A stretch of DNA of 64,000 bases from Gremmenia infestans (lineage: Eukaryota; Ascomycota; Leotiomycetes; Helotiales; Hamatocanthoscyphaceae): NCBI GenBank assembly GCA_032629725.1, contig JAFEVB010000004.1:1178001-1242000 (forward strand). The letters are read 5' to 3'. A program made the position numbers and the translations under genes. Position 1 is the stretch's first letter, and each line of letters starts with the position of its first letter. This document shows, one piece after another, positions 35,516-47,101 of this stretch. Below the pieces are notes generated by a model. That model saw only the letters and a program-made list of their open reading frames with translations. It searched no databases and was not told the origin of the DNA.

Positions 35516-36066
35516 TGGGATGGGGGGTGGTTTTTAATTCATCATGGCGGTCTGGCGTTGGATGGTGGCTGCATTGCATTACGGAGATATTTAACGCGGG
35601 CCATCGACAGATGAGTCCCAGGTGCGAGCTTGCTATAACTTATTACGTATTCATGATTTGACAACTTGATTCTCCCTATGTTTATGAACTTCTCTTTGCT
35701 GGCTGTATTACAACAAGCAATGGTGGATTGCAAGATGGTGGGAGGGTAAAACGGAAGTATGTATATAAGGACTCCTTGGATAGTGCACGATCTTGTTGTC
35801 CTCGATGTCTAATATCTGGTCTGGTAAATGATGCCAGAACTTCGATCCTCCTACTTTCCAGGGAATGAAAACCATACGAAGAGAGTCATTAGTTTCACCC
35901 AACACTTACAGCAGCTTCCATGGCTAAAACCGCTTTATAAAATTTTGATGTCTTCATTACTCTATGCAGACATTCAGCCAGCTAGCTAAAACTTTCGTAA
36001 ATAGCGCCATCCATCCCTTAGCAAGCCTCAAAAACGAAAAAAGCAAAGAACTAGAGTCACACCACT
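35516..36066. other. Convergent intergenic spacer
   Basis: This spacer lies between the 3' ends of the Hda2/3-type gene and RPL4. I see nothing but short chance frames. Confidence 0.5.
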
Positions 36067-37483
36067 CTAATCCTCCTTGATAACCTTTGCGAACTGGGTT
36101 CCCTTGGCGCGCTCCGGCTTGCCAGCACCCAATCCCTTCGTGCCGATCTTGTCCTTGCTGTAGCCAGCCGCGTACGGGTTGAGTCTGAGCAGGACCTGCT
36201 TGTTGTGCAGCGGGTTCTTCTTCTGGACACCGGCGCGCTTGGTCTTGCTGAAGCCCTTGGCGGCGCGGATCACGTTCTGGATTTCAGACGAGTTGATGAG
36301 ACGGCCCACATCGGCTTGGTGGACGATGGGCGATGGGAGCAAGAAGTCCTTCTTCAGCGCGGAGGGGGTGGTGCTGCTGCCGTAGATGATGTCGAGGGCC
36401 TTGAAGGCGGCGGATGTCCAGATGATGAAGCGGCCGAGATGTCCTCCTGGCGCGAGCTGCAGCAGGTTGAGGGCGAAGACGGAGCTGGTCTCTACACCGG
36501 CGATGTTGCGGAATGCGAGGTTAAGTTCCTTTCCGTCGACTTCTGGGTCGTAGACGACGAGAGGGCCGCGGCGTTGACGGTGACGGCGTCCACGGAGCTT
36601 ACCCTTACCTGCGCGGAGCTTGCGGGACTTCTTGACCTTGTCGATATCTGAGGACGCACCGATTGACTTCAGGAGTCCGAGAGCAGCGGATGTCTTTGCG
36701 ATCGCAGCACCGGAGAAGACCTCGGAGTTGATGACGAGAGGAACTTCTGGGACGGTGGAGACTTGGTGACCACGGGCGAGGAGGAGAGCTGGGACAGAGG
36801 AAGCAGCCAAGGCGGAAACGGTAGCGAATCGCCTGGAGAAATTAGAATTTGAGAATTCTGGGAGGAGGGGGAATGCTCACTTCTGACCAAGGTTGATCTT
36901 CTGGTGCCACTTTCTCCAAACCTTTGTAGGTGCGAACATACGACCAGATCTGCACATGTTACCGAAAGCAGCCTGTCCAGCACGGTGGGTTCCTCCTCCA
37001 GAGACACGGGGAATACGGGCAACAGCGCGACCTGTATTGAAATAAATTAGCCATTGCTCCTCAATTGCCTCCCAACCAGCCGAATTTGCGCATCCTTCAA
37101 TTATCTAATTATGCCATATCGTAGATCTTCAGATAACCTCATTTTCATCCCCGCCGTCCAGAACCCAAGAAAATTGTATGTACTAACCAGTACCCCACGA
37201 CTCAGCAGAAGTTTGGTGACCAGCCTTCTCGCTCACGGCATATGGTTGACGCTTGTTCTTCGCAACACCAGTGTGGACGGTCTGGACGATATCCGGGCGG
37301 ATTGGGGAGTTGAAGACCTATATTACAATTCCATCAGCTCAATTCTCGTCCATCTCGGCGCCCACACAACGCATCGGCACGCAAATCGAATTCGAGGCAG
37401 AGCCGTACCTTTGGCAGAGGGTGGGTTGCACCGCTGGCAGAGCCATCGGCCTTCAGGATGGTGACAGTTGGACGGGAAGCCAT
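36067..37483 (-). CDS. RPL4: 60S ribosomal protein L4 (uL4)
   Basis: Four exons: 37409-37483, 37188-37317, 36881-37031 and 36067-36832 (minus), giving 373 residues from MASRPTVTILKADG. Splicing reconstructs strongly conserved uL4 blocks: VFNSPIRPDIVQTVHTGVAK, NKRQPYAVSEKAGHQTSAES, WGTGRAVARIPRV, FGNMCRSGRMFAPTKVWRKW and LRGRRHRQRRGPLVVYDPE. It is a component of the large ribosomal subunit lining the exit tunnel. Three introns in the first third are typical of fungal ribosomal protein genes. Confidence 0.97.
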
Positions 37484-37985
37484 CTCGACGGATTAATGGC
37501 TGGGTGTCGTTGTCGTGTGGTTGTCGAAGTTTGGCGTTGAATTTCGTCGTCAAAAATTATTCGAGGTTCATTTTGCAAAAAGCCCAGTGGTGCGGGCTAA
37601 GCGAATTTATCTCACGTGACTCGGAATTTTATACTTGCAATTTTTGTCATTGCCCTCTTCATTATCATGACACTCTCATCCACTTGCGATGGAAGACTGA
37701 ATACTTATGATTGCACTTCGAGAAGCAAATAGTAGACCATGAGACTCACATGTATTTCGGATTGCCAAAGCGATTTGGCCATAGAATCCAGTGAGTAGTC
37801 ATGATACCACCAAAACGACCGATTTCCACTCTTTCTTCAATATCCTGAGTGCATTTCAAGCAAGCGTCTTGCAAGGCATTATCATATATTAATAGAGGCA
37901 AATCAAGTTATGAGTTTATACTCCCTCTACTTCACCTCCACGATTCAGAAACCGATTATTTCCATCCACTCCTCAAACTTCCCCA
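37484..37985. other. RPL4 upstream region
   Basis: It includes the promoter of RPL4 (minus) and the 3' flank of the F-box relic. No discrete element is claimed. Confidence 0.4.
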
Positions 37986-38600
37986 TCAAAAGTTCCTCTC
38001 CCCTCTCCCAAAATATTCCTCATTATCCCAAAAGACAAAAGTTTGTGCCCAAAACTGCTTCCGCTCCTCAGCCGTCTCGTAAATTGCAATTTCAGCATCA
38101 ATGGTTCCAATAGTAGCAGCATACCAATCATTTCCCATGTCGTTACGGTTAGGAAGCAAGCGGCTTCTGTTAATACCCTCAACAGCCTTGTAGTGTTAAC
38201 AATAATAATCACACCATTTTCTCTAGTCGGGATCCTCTTGGCTTTCCGTGCAAGAGCCGTGCACTCGCTTGTTCGAGGATACGGCAATGTTGCTCGTAAT
38301 AGCACGGTAGTCCGTTCCTATCCAGGTCTCGAGAAGGTGTATGAGCTGGATGTTGGCGTGTAGACATGGGTAGGTGTTGCACTCTGAGGTTAGGAATGCG
38401 CAGCATGCGGGCGTGTATTAGACGGATTGGTGGGGAGTGGTGGGGTTTGAGAAGTTCGTAGAAGCGGGTGCCGCTGGTACTGTTTACACCCAGACAGGCG
38501 GAGGCGGGCCAGGGGAGTGTTCAAAATTTCGAGCAGAAGCTCGTTGGGGAGTGTCTGAATTTTGGTTGCATTATTATCATGTGTTGGAGGTATCTTAGGG
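37986..38600 (-). pseudogene. Decayed F-box protein gene
   Basis: Read on the minus strand, an F-box start (IQTLPNELLLEILNTPLARL) near 38560 lies in one frame and the continuation (GTRFYELLKPHHSPPIRLIH, then NGLPCYYEQHCRILEQASAR) in another. The break falls near 38490, where no intron fits. After a possible small intron near 38180-38225 the frame continues RLLPNRNDMGNDWYAATIGT and EERKQFWAQTFVFWDNEEYF to TGA at 37986-37988. No in-frame ATG precedes the F-box. Missing start plus frameshift indicates a pseudogene; a sequencing error would explain only one of these. Confidence 0.6.
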
Positions 38601-39031
38601 ATTTCTTTCGGATGGGTGAGGATATGCTGAAGCGTGATAAAATAATATAGGACGCTTTGAAGATGCTCTGATTTCCAGGGAAACCACTTTATTTGTTACT
38701 GTATGATAACGATAGTGGGTATCCAAGAGCGCACTTGGAGAATATGTCACCATATGAGTCGTGATATTATTCATATCTAAAGTTGAAAATTTGATTAGCT
38801 ACAGAGTCAGATTCTTCAGTATCCAATGAATCGATTTTCTGAGCAACAAACAACGAGATATATCGTCCTCCTTCCGTCGTGACACATAAACCATCGTTTT
38901 CTCATAGAAAACCTGGTAAGGGATCGTAGGACCTCCTTGGTATATTCTCCTTGCTGGATTTTCTGAGTGGTAAAATATACTACCATCAAGTCAACACTCT
39001 ATTCGTATACAGTTCTCTCCCCCAAATACCA
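38601..39031. other. Spacer between two decayed genes
   Basis: AT-rich, with no supported coding frame or repeat. Confidence 0.4.
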
Positions 39032-41569
39032 CTATTCTTTGGGCGGATTGTCGTACACGAAGGTGGTATCCTCGCCTACCTGCAACATCCATGTAATCTT
39101 AGCAAATTCCTTCGCCTGCTCAGCAAGCTCATTCATCCCATAGGACAGGTACACATTCCGAAGTGTTAGCTAAGCCGACGTAGCTCCCTGATGGGGGTAG
39201 CCCCATCTCTTCACCACGATTCTTGCGGTTCGAGAAGGCAACACTTGGGCCCCTTCAATAAGGAATCCTATATTGTGGAAAGCGGCTATTACCTGCTCGA
39301 CGACTTTCTCTCCCTCTCCGCGCTTAGCGAGGTCATTGACAAGAGAGAAATGAAGATCCCACAGCTCAATCCTTGGGACTTCAGATGATGGACGCTGGAA
39401 CGTCTTGTTGAATTCCTTGATGATGTCCTTCTTTTTCTTGTTGCTTGTGTTCGGGGCGGAAAAGTCTTTTATAAGCTTGCGTCTTTGAACTTTGGGAGAA
39501 TTGGAACTTTCGCGTTCATCCACGCACAGAGCACAACCGCATAGGAATCCCCAGACATCGGAAAGCTTTTTGTCCATTTCTTCCACACGCTTGATGTATT
39601 CAAAACTTAGTTCTGTATTTTCTGGCATGTCTCTAGCTGCTCGGACGATCTGTAGATCGCCTATGAAGCTACGCTTAGTCGTTAGATTGCAAGAGTGATT
39701 GACGTACGAGGCTAGAGTCCAAATTCCTGTCGTTTCAAGCATCGAGTTTTTGTGTTGCTTGACGGCTTTGTATTTGCTGGCTCTATTTCAACTCCGGATC
39801 GTTGAGCATATCCCTTGAAGTCAATGGACAGCCAAAGCAATTGATGTGAATTGTGTCTGCTACAAGAAATCTGTGACTATTTAGAAGATTTTGGAATATG
39901 GAGGCTCCATATCAGACTTACGTATCCACCACTGGTGATCCGTCAACTGAAGTACATGCCACGCCTTGGTATTTGCGATGAGCGAGGTCTCCGAAAGATT
40001 ATCCAAGCGAAGGGTTACGAGCCAATTTGTTTGATATGTCACGAATGAGATCTGCTTGTGTACCAACAGTGGTTCTGTTACGCGGTACATCTATTAAAAA
40101 AGATGACTGAGATATTCCCTTCGAAGAAGCCTTCTCCATCTCCTCGGGTGGTGTGGCAAAGCAGTAAGAAAATGCCTTTTCGCAAAGAAGAAGTTCGCCA
40201 GCCTTCACCGGTTTCGTGGTAAATCATCCTTCTACCCCTCCCTGGAGAATTTCGCACTTCTTTCGGCCCGCTATAGCTTGCATTGTCCATTAGAGGCGGC
40301 CTGAGCTTTGTTGCTTTGTATAATGCTTTGAAGTCGTATACTACACTCTCTTGTTCTGCGACTCGAAGACGACACGATGGAGCTCGCATTTGCCCGGCGT
40401 GCTCTCGGGATATTTGCGAACGAGTATTTCCATCATTTCAAGTGCTTCCTTGAATCTCCTTAGACCATAAAGTGCAAGTCCGCCGCGATAGAGTCCTTTC
40501 TCCGATCTGTCCTCAGGATTCGCTATGAAAGACACATAGTCCAAGGCAGAATTGAAAGCTTCGATCCGAAGGTTTGCGAGAGCCTTGTTGTTGTGTAATA
40601 TCTCTTCTTCTTCCTGATTTGGAGAGGAGCGAAGAGCTCTCAGATACCTACCGATATTGTCAGAAGAGTAATGCATATGGCACATGCGACATACATTTCA
40701 ATCGCGTCGAAGAATTTACCAGCGCCTACTAGCTTGTTTCCCTTTTTCTTCCAATGCTTGACGGTTTTTGGGGCACTAGCACTTGTAGTTCTCCATTTCG
40801 TTGGAACTCTGGGGTCATATTCGGAGAGCCAGATGATGTCTGTAGGCTGATCAACCCGGACAGCGTACTGTCCGTTTGTTCCCACTTTGAAGTATGGCTC
40901 CTTCAGTATTATAACACCTTTCTCCTTGAGAATACTCTTAGCTGCTCTGATGCTTTCGGGATCTTGAAAATATAGAGCGAACGGCATGACAGTTCTAGCT
41001 TCATCCTTAGCGATGTTCATGACTGCGGTCATCCGCATAGCTGGACAAATGAATCGCAGAAGTAGATAGGAGCTTCGATGGTTGGTTTCAACTGCCAAGT
41101 CCTTGAGCATGACCTTTTCGAGGTCCTTGAAAGAGGATACAGATGGCGCATAGGGACTGCCAATGACGGTTGTCTGCATCATATGATGTGTACTCTTCAT
41201 CGTTTCGATGTTTCTCATTTTTTTGCTCAAAGCGGCCATCATAAATTCATTCACAGCCTCTGTGCGAGGCGGGAAATCGTTGGGTCGTTCTCTGCAGACA
41301 GTCAGTGGTTAGCCTTTGTTCCTGAAAGAGTATCTCAGGGGTCTCGGAGATGCTAAATTGGTATGAATTTCGGTATTATAAACTCTACAGCCATATGTCC
41401 GACTTCAAAACATACTAATTGAAGTTATTCTTTTCTAAAGTGAAGGGATATGCTCCCCGATTATCCACCCTTTGCGTCGAAATGCATTTTGCGTCGCGGT
41501 CCTCTGAGTCTTAAGGACGTCTGCGAGCTGATCGTAATAATCATCTCTGGGATCCAAGGTCAAAGACAT
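39032..41569 (-). pseudogene. TPR/SET (SMYD-like) methyltransferase pseudogene
   Basis: Minus strand. ATG at 41569 (MSLTLDPRDDYYDQLADVLK), a probable intron to about 41297, then a long exon with the adaptor region; intron 40648-40694 joins FDAIEMY to LRALRSSPNQEEEEILHNNK (TPR-like). The SET part follows in pieces: VYDFKALYKATKLRPPLMDN, FTTKPVKAGELLLCEKAFSY, SFGDLAHRKYQGVACTSVDG, FLVADTIHINCFGCPLTSRD, and LASYVNHSCNLTTKRSFIGD with the conserved NHSCN. The pieces are separated by frame breaks near 40350-40390, 40215 and 39795, an in-frame TAA at about 39999-40001 and a TAG at 39170-39172, beyond which coding-like sequence continues to 39034. Five lesions make a functional product unlikely. An intact relative would methylate protein lysines. 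Confidence 0.75.
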
Positions 41570-42229
41570 CGCGAAGCTCTAAGAAATTACCTATAGCCTA
41601 GAATTATGGAAGAAGCACGAAGTTGCTTTTCAAGTCCACCAGGTCCATCCTGACGACGCGGGCCGTACGGATCTGACGCGTTGTCCTCGCCAGAATTAAC
41701 GAGAACGTGATGCCCCCCCTTTGATAAGCGACACACGGTGGACAAAACAGCGGCACCAATTCATAAAGACAGGAGGGGTGGGACATTAAAAGTCAAAAAT
41801 GATAATTTTCCTTATTTGAGTTCGCACGAGAAAGGGCAGAAACTGTCTTAGGTTGCGTAGAGTGTTTTTACTCTAGTCCAGTAACAATATCGTATGTGGC
41901 TCCTGAACGGCTTGTAAACTTCATCGTCGTCGCCTAGTTGAGGTATTTTTGGTCTCTTACTCTAATGATATTCTAATGAATAATGTGAACTCTGTAAAAA
42001 CTCTATAAGCATAGAATTGATATATTTCTACCTACTTACTACCTACTTGAAATCAAGGCAAAACAAACTCGCAGTCCACCTTCTTTCCACTTAACAAAAA
42101 GTCAACAAAAAGACAACAATCAACGCAAAGGTCAAAAAGTCAAAAACCGAAATACTACATTCTCGCTTCTCGCTTCCCCCTTCTCCCTTCTCCCTCTCTC
42201 CTCACCCCTCTCACTTCTCTCGAATCAAT
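41570..42229. other. Spacer with one inverted-repeat element copy
   Basis: There is no coding frame with support. It contains the MITE-like copy at 41741-41810 and a pyrimidine-rich stretch near 42150-42220. Confidence 0.45.
41741..41810 (-). repeat. AAAAAGCGGCAC-family element, copy 4 (inverted, one end lost)
   Basis: In reverse complement it reads TTGACTTTTAATGTCCCAC, identical over 19 bases to the copy at 51488, then a TTTATGAATTGGTGCCGCT end resembling copy 1. The opposite terminal repeat is not recognisable. Confidence 0.55.
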
Positions 42230-42658
42230 TCAACAAATATGATGCTTCGTCACGAAATCCTTCAAGTGGGGGATACAATTAGCACAACTGCATAACTTGT
42301 GCTCTCCACCCCTCAAACACCTAGCCGCAATCCCCGTAATTCCCTCCTCGATCGCAACAGCGATGCATCCAGCTGCTGCAAGTACAGCGCCGCAGTTGAA
42401 GATGCAGGAAACGTGGGACTCGTCGGTTTCGGTGAGGGCCGTGGTCAGGACTTCTTGTGGGACTGGAGGGAAGGTTAACATAGCTCTTGAGGCTGTGAAG
42501 ATAAGGGGACGCGGAAAGGGAGGTATACGAGCTGTATATGCATTTCCGGTAGGGATTTGAATAGCATCAGTGGTATTGGTGGGTGCGTCGCCTGGGACGG
42601 CAATGGAGAAGGCGCTGTTGAGCATAAGAGGGATAAGGGCGAGAATTTGGAAACGCAT
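42230..42658 (-). CDS. Small secreted cysteine-rich protein
   Basis: One exon of 142 residues starts at ATG 42658 (the frame is open further upstream, but that part is not signal-like). The signal peptide is MRFQILALIPLMLNSAFS, followed by a Thr/Pro-rich spacer and a C-terminal domain with eight cysteines: VSCIFNCGAVLAAAGCIAVA, EEGITGIAARCLRGG, LCSCANCIPHLKDF and a terminal HHIC. This spacing belongs to a widespread ascomycete small-secreted-protein type with no assigned activity. An extracellular, possibly effector or self-directed role is inference only. Confidence 0.75.
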   Translation of the reverse strand: MRFQILALIPLMLNSAFSIAVPGDAPTNTTDAIQIPTGNAYTARIPPFPRPLIFTASRAMLTFPPVPQEVLTTALTETDESHVSCIFNCGAVLAAAGCIAVAIEEGITGIAARCLRGGEHKLCSCANCIPHLKDFVTKHHIC

Positions 42659-44825
42659 TTTGACGGTTTCTGGTAAGGAAGGATTTGAGTGAGATTGGAG
42701 TTTCTGGATGTGCTGATTAACGAAGATGATGGAGCTGGTGTTAATGAGAGACTTGAATAGAAGAGATGTGATCATTATATACTTCGATATCTCAGAGTAA
42801 CGTTGACCCGTGCAGGTAGCAAGATGCTGTATTTCCGTTCTCATCGTAGCTTTCCATCCCTTTCGTGCTTGTGTTCAGCAAATTTCGGGCCTATTTCCAA
42901 TTCTTCACGGAGGAAAAGGCGTTTTCGGTGTGCTGTGCTCCCCTTTTCCACGATGAAAGATGCCTTTAAGACAGCGGCCGATGGTAGCAACTCCATTTAC
43001 GGAAAAGATGAGGCTGATTCTCATTTAATGGCTTTGGTACATTTGCACAAAAGAGTCGTCAAATAACGTGAGAAGCGTTTTTCCTCTGGCGTTACTTCAC
43101 CATTACCAATAATTTAGATGTTTTTCACTTTATTAATAATGTCAGCGTCGTCCATCTCATGTGTTGTTGTGTACCACTAGTACTTTTGAACACCACGGGA
43201 CTACCTTACTGTTGCGCAAGATCCTTCACTCCAAGCCTCATGGTCAAATTCAAAGGCCTCGTCTCGGCGCAAATGAGACAGTAAAGCAGGCAGATTGAGG
43301 AATTTGTTCGGCTTATAAATCATGACTAAATCTACTAAAGCCCAACTAATGCAATTTCAATCAAGACCAAGACTGACAATCTTAGACTTTCTTCCAGACG
43401 CCCGCAAGCAATGTTTTCATCAGCCAGCATCTCAAATGTCAGCCTTGCTGGAATCTCGCGTGCCTCCGGCATTTCTTTCAACTTCTAAATCGCTTCATTG
43501 ACATTAAAAGGCCGAGAATAACTCCTAGGTTCGGTAATCTAACTTTGAAGGCAACACCAACTCGTGTTCTCCCCGCGGTCAGTGAGTTACCGAAGTTTTC
43601 GACCAATAGAGAAGTTCTACTTGTATTGAGAACTTCAGAATCCTTCGACGCCACAAGGCTAGAATCTCACGAAAGAATGAATGAGACATCTGCAACGTGC
43701 ACCAACGTGTTGGCGTCCACAGCGTATCTTCATGCAATAGCAAGCACAAACTTTCACATTGCAGTTGGATGTTGGAACTCTCCAACACGACAGATCTCTA
43801 TAGATACATACATGTAGGCAGAAAGATGACCCCTGTTCCATTATCTCCGACCGGGAGATCCTCCTTCCACGCCACGAGCACACAGGAACTACTGCGCCCT
43901 GCAACTTGCAGGCTGCAAGACATCCTAATCGGGGTCCCCAGCATAACATTAATCTGAAACACATCCCCCAACTCGCCTCCATTGAGCAGCTGGTAACGTC
44001 ACAGAGTCCCCAAAGCAGCCAAATGAAAAACCGGTAGAAACAGAAACAGAAATAGATAATACACATAACTGCGCCCGTTGGACTGATGTGATACAACACA
44101 ACACCACATTACATCCGTACACGGATACCGGAATTATACAACCGATTGCTTGGGCGAGGCTCGTACCTTACATGGAATTAAAATAGAAACGTGCCATGTG
44201 ACATACCGTCACTCAACATATGTCTAGGCGCGCGCCATCTGACTTAAAACGGCTAAGCAGAGCAGTGCAGTGTTACCCCAAATCATTCAACTTCAAATAA
44301 GGCGCCAACGAAATCGTATCTGTACCTACTGAGGCTCTCCAATGTACGACTTGAACCCAAAACCAACCAACCGCGCGCTACAGTACTGTACCTTCTCACC
44401 CCCAATCTCCTTCCCTCCACCCCAAATTTCCAAAGGGAAGAAAATCTTCCGTGTCTGCAACCGCGAGGCCAGAAAATACAGTGCGGTGCAACATCACGAC
44501 TTCGCCACCCTACATTGGGGGTCTAATATGCAGGCGACTTATTCAAAAGCACAAATCCCAAGCACTGTACAAATCATAATCCGGCCCGTGTAGTGAAGGA
44601 GCGATAAGTATCCGCACGGCAAATTTACTTTAAGTTTGCGTCCTGGACGGTACATTAGTGTAGGAACGATAAGTTGGTACTGTACCTATTCCGGAACTTA
44701 GTGCCTGATTAAATGATATGATAAATGATACAAATTACCTATGGGCAGGTATGGAGGACCGAAGTACGTAGACGTGGAGTGAGTTCGTTCCTACCTGCTA
44801 ACGTTACCTGTTAGCCTGTTGGCGA

Positions 44826-44828
<3 letters not shown>

Positions 44829-44856
<28 letters not shown>
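44829..44856. repeat. (GT)n microsatellite
   Basis: About 14 uninterrupted GT units. Confidence 0.9.
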
Positions 44857-45472
44857 AGAAGAGAGCGAAGGAAGCACGGCAAAAGGCTGTTACTGATATA
44901 CCGAACCGGATACGCCAACTTCAACGGGCCGAGAAGAGGATGTCACTTAATAGTACCTACGTACGTACTGGCTATTCGCGATAGTACACCTGGATAAGAA
45001 AGCTATATGCCCATGCCAATTGTCAAAGTATTTTCATAGGCACTTCTATCACCTTGTTGATTTACACACCTAAGCTTACTTATAATTACTTCAATGATCA
45101 CAAACTTCTATCTATAACTTGCATGTTTTTCGGGCTCAGGGTATACAAAGTGAAAATACCTACTGCCTACATAGGTACCTAGTAATGATCGATGGATCGG
45201 TCAATCACTCGAGATCTGAATACTCCGTAAACTGCGCTTGCGGCTTATCTGATATTATTTTTTACAAAAATAGAATATACCAACCTAAGATAGACACACG
45301 GACCTCGAAGGATGCTCGGCTCTATTCCTTGGTGCCAGTTCGCTGAAACCGATGAGCGCATCCTTCAAATGCGGGGGCTAGCTTGATCGCTAGGTGGGGC
45401 TAATGCACAGCAGATCTGGATTTCACGTGATTATTATACTTGGTCCGTTTCTCTCTCTGTTTGTCATGACAA

Positions 45473-45494
45473 GTGAGTGAGTGAGTGAGTGAGT
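45473..45494. repeat. (GAGT)n microsatellite
   Basis: About five GAGT units on the plus strand, 360 bases beyond the 3' end of the disordered-protein gene. Confidence 0.85.
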
Positions 45495-45853
45495 ATGAAC
45501 ATAGGTGGACTTGTGGTTCGAAGGTGCAGGAGCTATGCTTTTGATTGATTCCCATCGCATGATTCTCATTCCCATACTGTAGCGAGCCATAATCATTACA
45601 ATAAATACATGAGATCGTATCCTCCTAGAAAACACAAGCCAGAAAGCAAATGGTATACCACCAACGCCCAGACATGATTAAGTGTAGAAATTAAGCTAAA
45701 TGAATGTAGTCGATGTATGCGCATGCGCTGAAATGAGTGTAGTTCAATGACTGAAGAGAAATAAAGAATCCATCCGTCCGATATATACAGGTTAGAAACG
45801 AAAGTGAATGCTGATGCGCGCTGCGTTGAGAGATTGGAAATAATCAGAGCTGC

Positions 45854-47101
45854 TTAGTATCTCATACTCAAGCTCAAGCTCTTCCTCCTCGCCGCGAAAA
45901 TATTCGATGTGCGCGCTTTTGGACTCAGTGGCCTGGGCGGTGGTGCGCGAACGACACTCTTCATGATATCTTGGTACCGCACTGGACCCTCAGGCTTCTT
46001 CTCTATCAGGATCTCCGGCTCGGCTGCGAGAGGCAGGCTGGCATAAGATGAGTTCTGAGCAGCATAGACTTCGGAGAGGCGTTGCATTGAGGGTCTACGG
46101 CGGCCTAGGCCTCGAGTCATCCCTTTCTTGAGAACAGACACGGCGGTTTTGGATGGCTCAGGTTCGGGCTCACTTTGTTCGGATTGTTGCTGGGTTGGAA
46201 AGGGGTCTGTGTTTAGGAAGGCATGCGAAGACGACGTTTGGGGGATGGGCTTGCCAGTTACGAGCGAGGCGAGAGCTGCGAGGCGGGAGGATTTTCTTGG
46301 TGGGAGTTGGGTGGGTAATTGGCAAGTGGGAGTGGTAGAGGAGCTGGATGAGTATGCTAGAGAGGCGATTGAAGAGATTGACATTCGGTGAATAGACTTC
46401 GAACGTCGCTTCAGAGGCGAACCTTGTTGTTCTCGCTTGGGAGGTTGTGGGGACGAGGATGGCGTAGTGGTAGAGGCGGGCGTCTCAAGTTCCACTGAGT
46501 TCCGTGCTATGGTTGGAGACGAAGTAGAACTACTGGAAGTCGAAGGTGAAACGATAGTGATGATCTGAGGCTTAACAAATGTCATAGATACTACTCGGGC
46601 CGTATCTTGTGACCTCCGACCAGGAGCCTGGGATGTAGCTACTTGTTCCGCTCCTACTATCTCGGTTTCTATGGCGTCGAGGTCGAGGTCGAGATCGAGA
46701 AGAGAGGAATCGTCGTCGTCGTCTGAAATAGAAGCATCCTCCTCACTAGACAAGTATAACTCCAGAGGATCCGACTCTTGAATCGAGGCCTTGTCCAAAC
46801 CCTTCTGTTGTGAACCATCTAAATTCTGAAGTTCCAGCATAACATCATTCAACAACTTCGAGGTTCTTTTGTCACTCCGTTGAGGCAGATTCGGGGTTGG
46901 TCTGGTAGGTTGCTTCTGACGAGAACGCCGTAGATTTGAGCCTTCCATATCGCTATCTATGCTTTCGTCTTCCTCGAAATCTGGAAATGTTTCCTTGTCG
47001 TCCCTCACAGAATCCGAATCTTTGACTTGAACTTTGAGGGAGGCATCATGGACTCTTTCAGTCATATCCCTGGAGGAGTGTAATTTCTGAAGAAGGGGCA
47101 T
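45854..47101 (-). CDS. Disordered protein of unknown function
   Basis: An intronless frame of 415 residues starts MPLLQKLHSSRDMTERVHDA and ends ARRKSLSLSMRY. It is mostly Ser/Pro/Thr-rich, with an acidic stretch (EEDASISDDDDDSSLLDLDL) and several basic-Ser clusters (KRRSKSIHRMS, RRRPSMQRLSEVY) that look like kinase sites. A more ordered C-terminal block (EGPVRYQDIMKSVVRAPPPR) is the best candidate for a conserved motif. I do not recognise a family. Confidence 0.7.
   Translation of the reverse strand: MPLLQKLHSSRDMTERVHDASLKVQVKDSDSVRDDKETFPDFEEDESIDSDMEGSNLRRSRQKQPTRPTPNLPQRSDKRTSKLLNDVMLELQNLDGSQQKGLDKASIQESDPLELYLSSEEDASISDDDDDSSLLDLDLDLDAIETEIVGAEQVATSQAPGRRSQDTARVVSMTFVKPQIITIVSPSTSSSSTSSPTIARNSVELETPASTTTPSSSPQPPKREQQGSPLKRRSKSIHRMSISSIASLAYSSSSSTTPTCQLPTQLPPRKSSRLAALASLVTGKPIPQTSSSHAFLNTDPFPTQQQSEQSEPEPEPSKTAVSVLKKGMTRGLGRRRPSMQRLSEVYAAQNSSYASLPLAAEPEILIEKKPEGPVRYQDIMKSVVRAPPPRPLSPKARTSNIFAARRKSLSLSMRY

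Larger units (their letters stand above)
42659..45853. other. 3.2-kb gene-poor region with microsatellites
   Basis: There is no coding frame with start, splice or domain support on either strand. It contains the GT and GAGT repeats listed separately. Two near-identical short segments (GGAGCGATAAG at 44598 and GGAACGATAAG at 44663) may be a small duplication. Confidence 0.4.

Noticed and set aside
38469..38483. GTGCCGCTGGTAC resembling an end of the inverted-repeat family.
   Set aside because: Only seven bases match the terminus and no internal element sequence follows.
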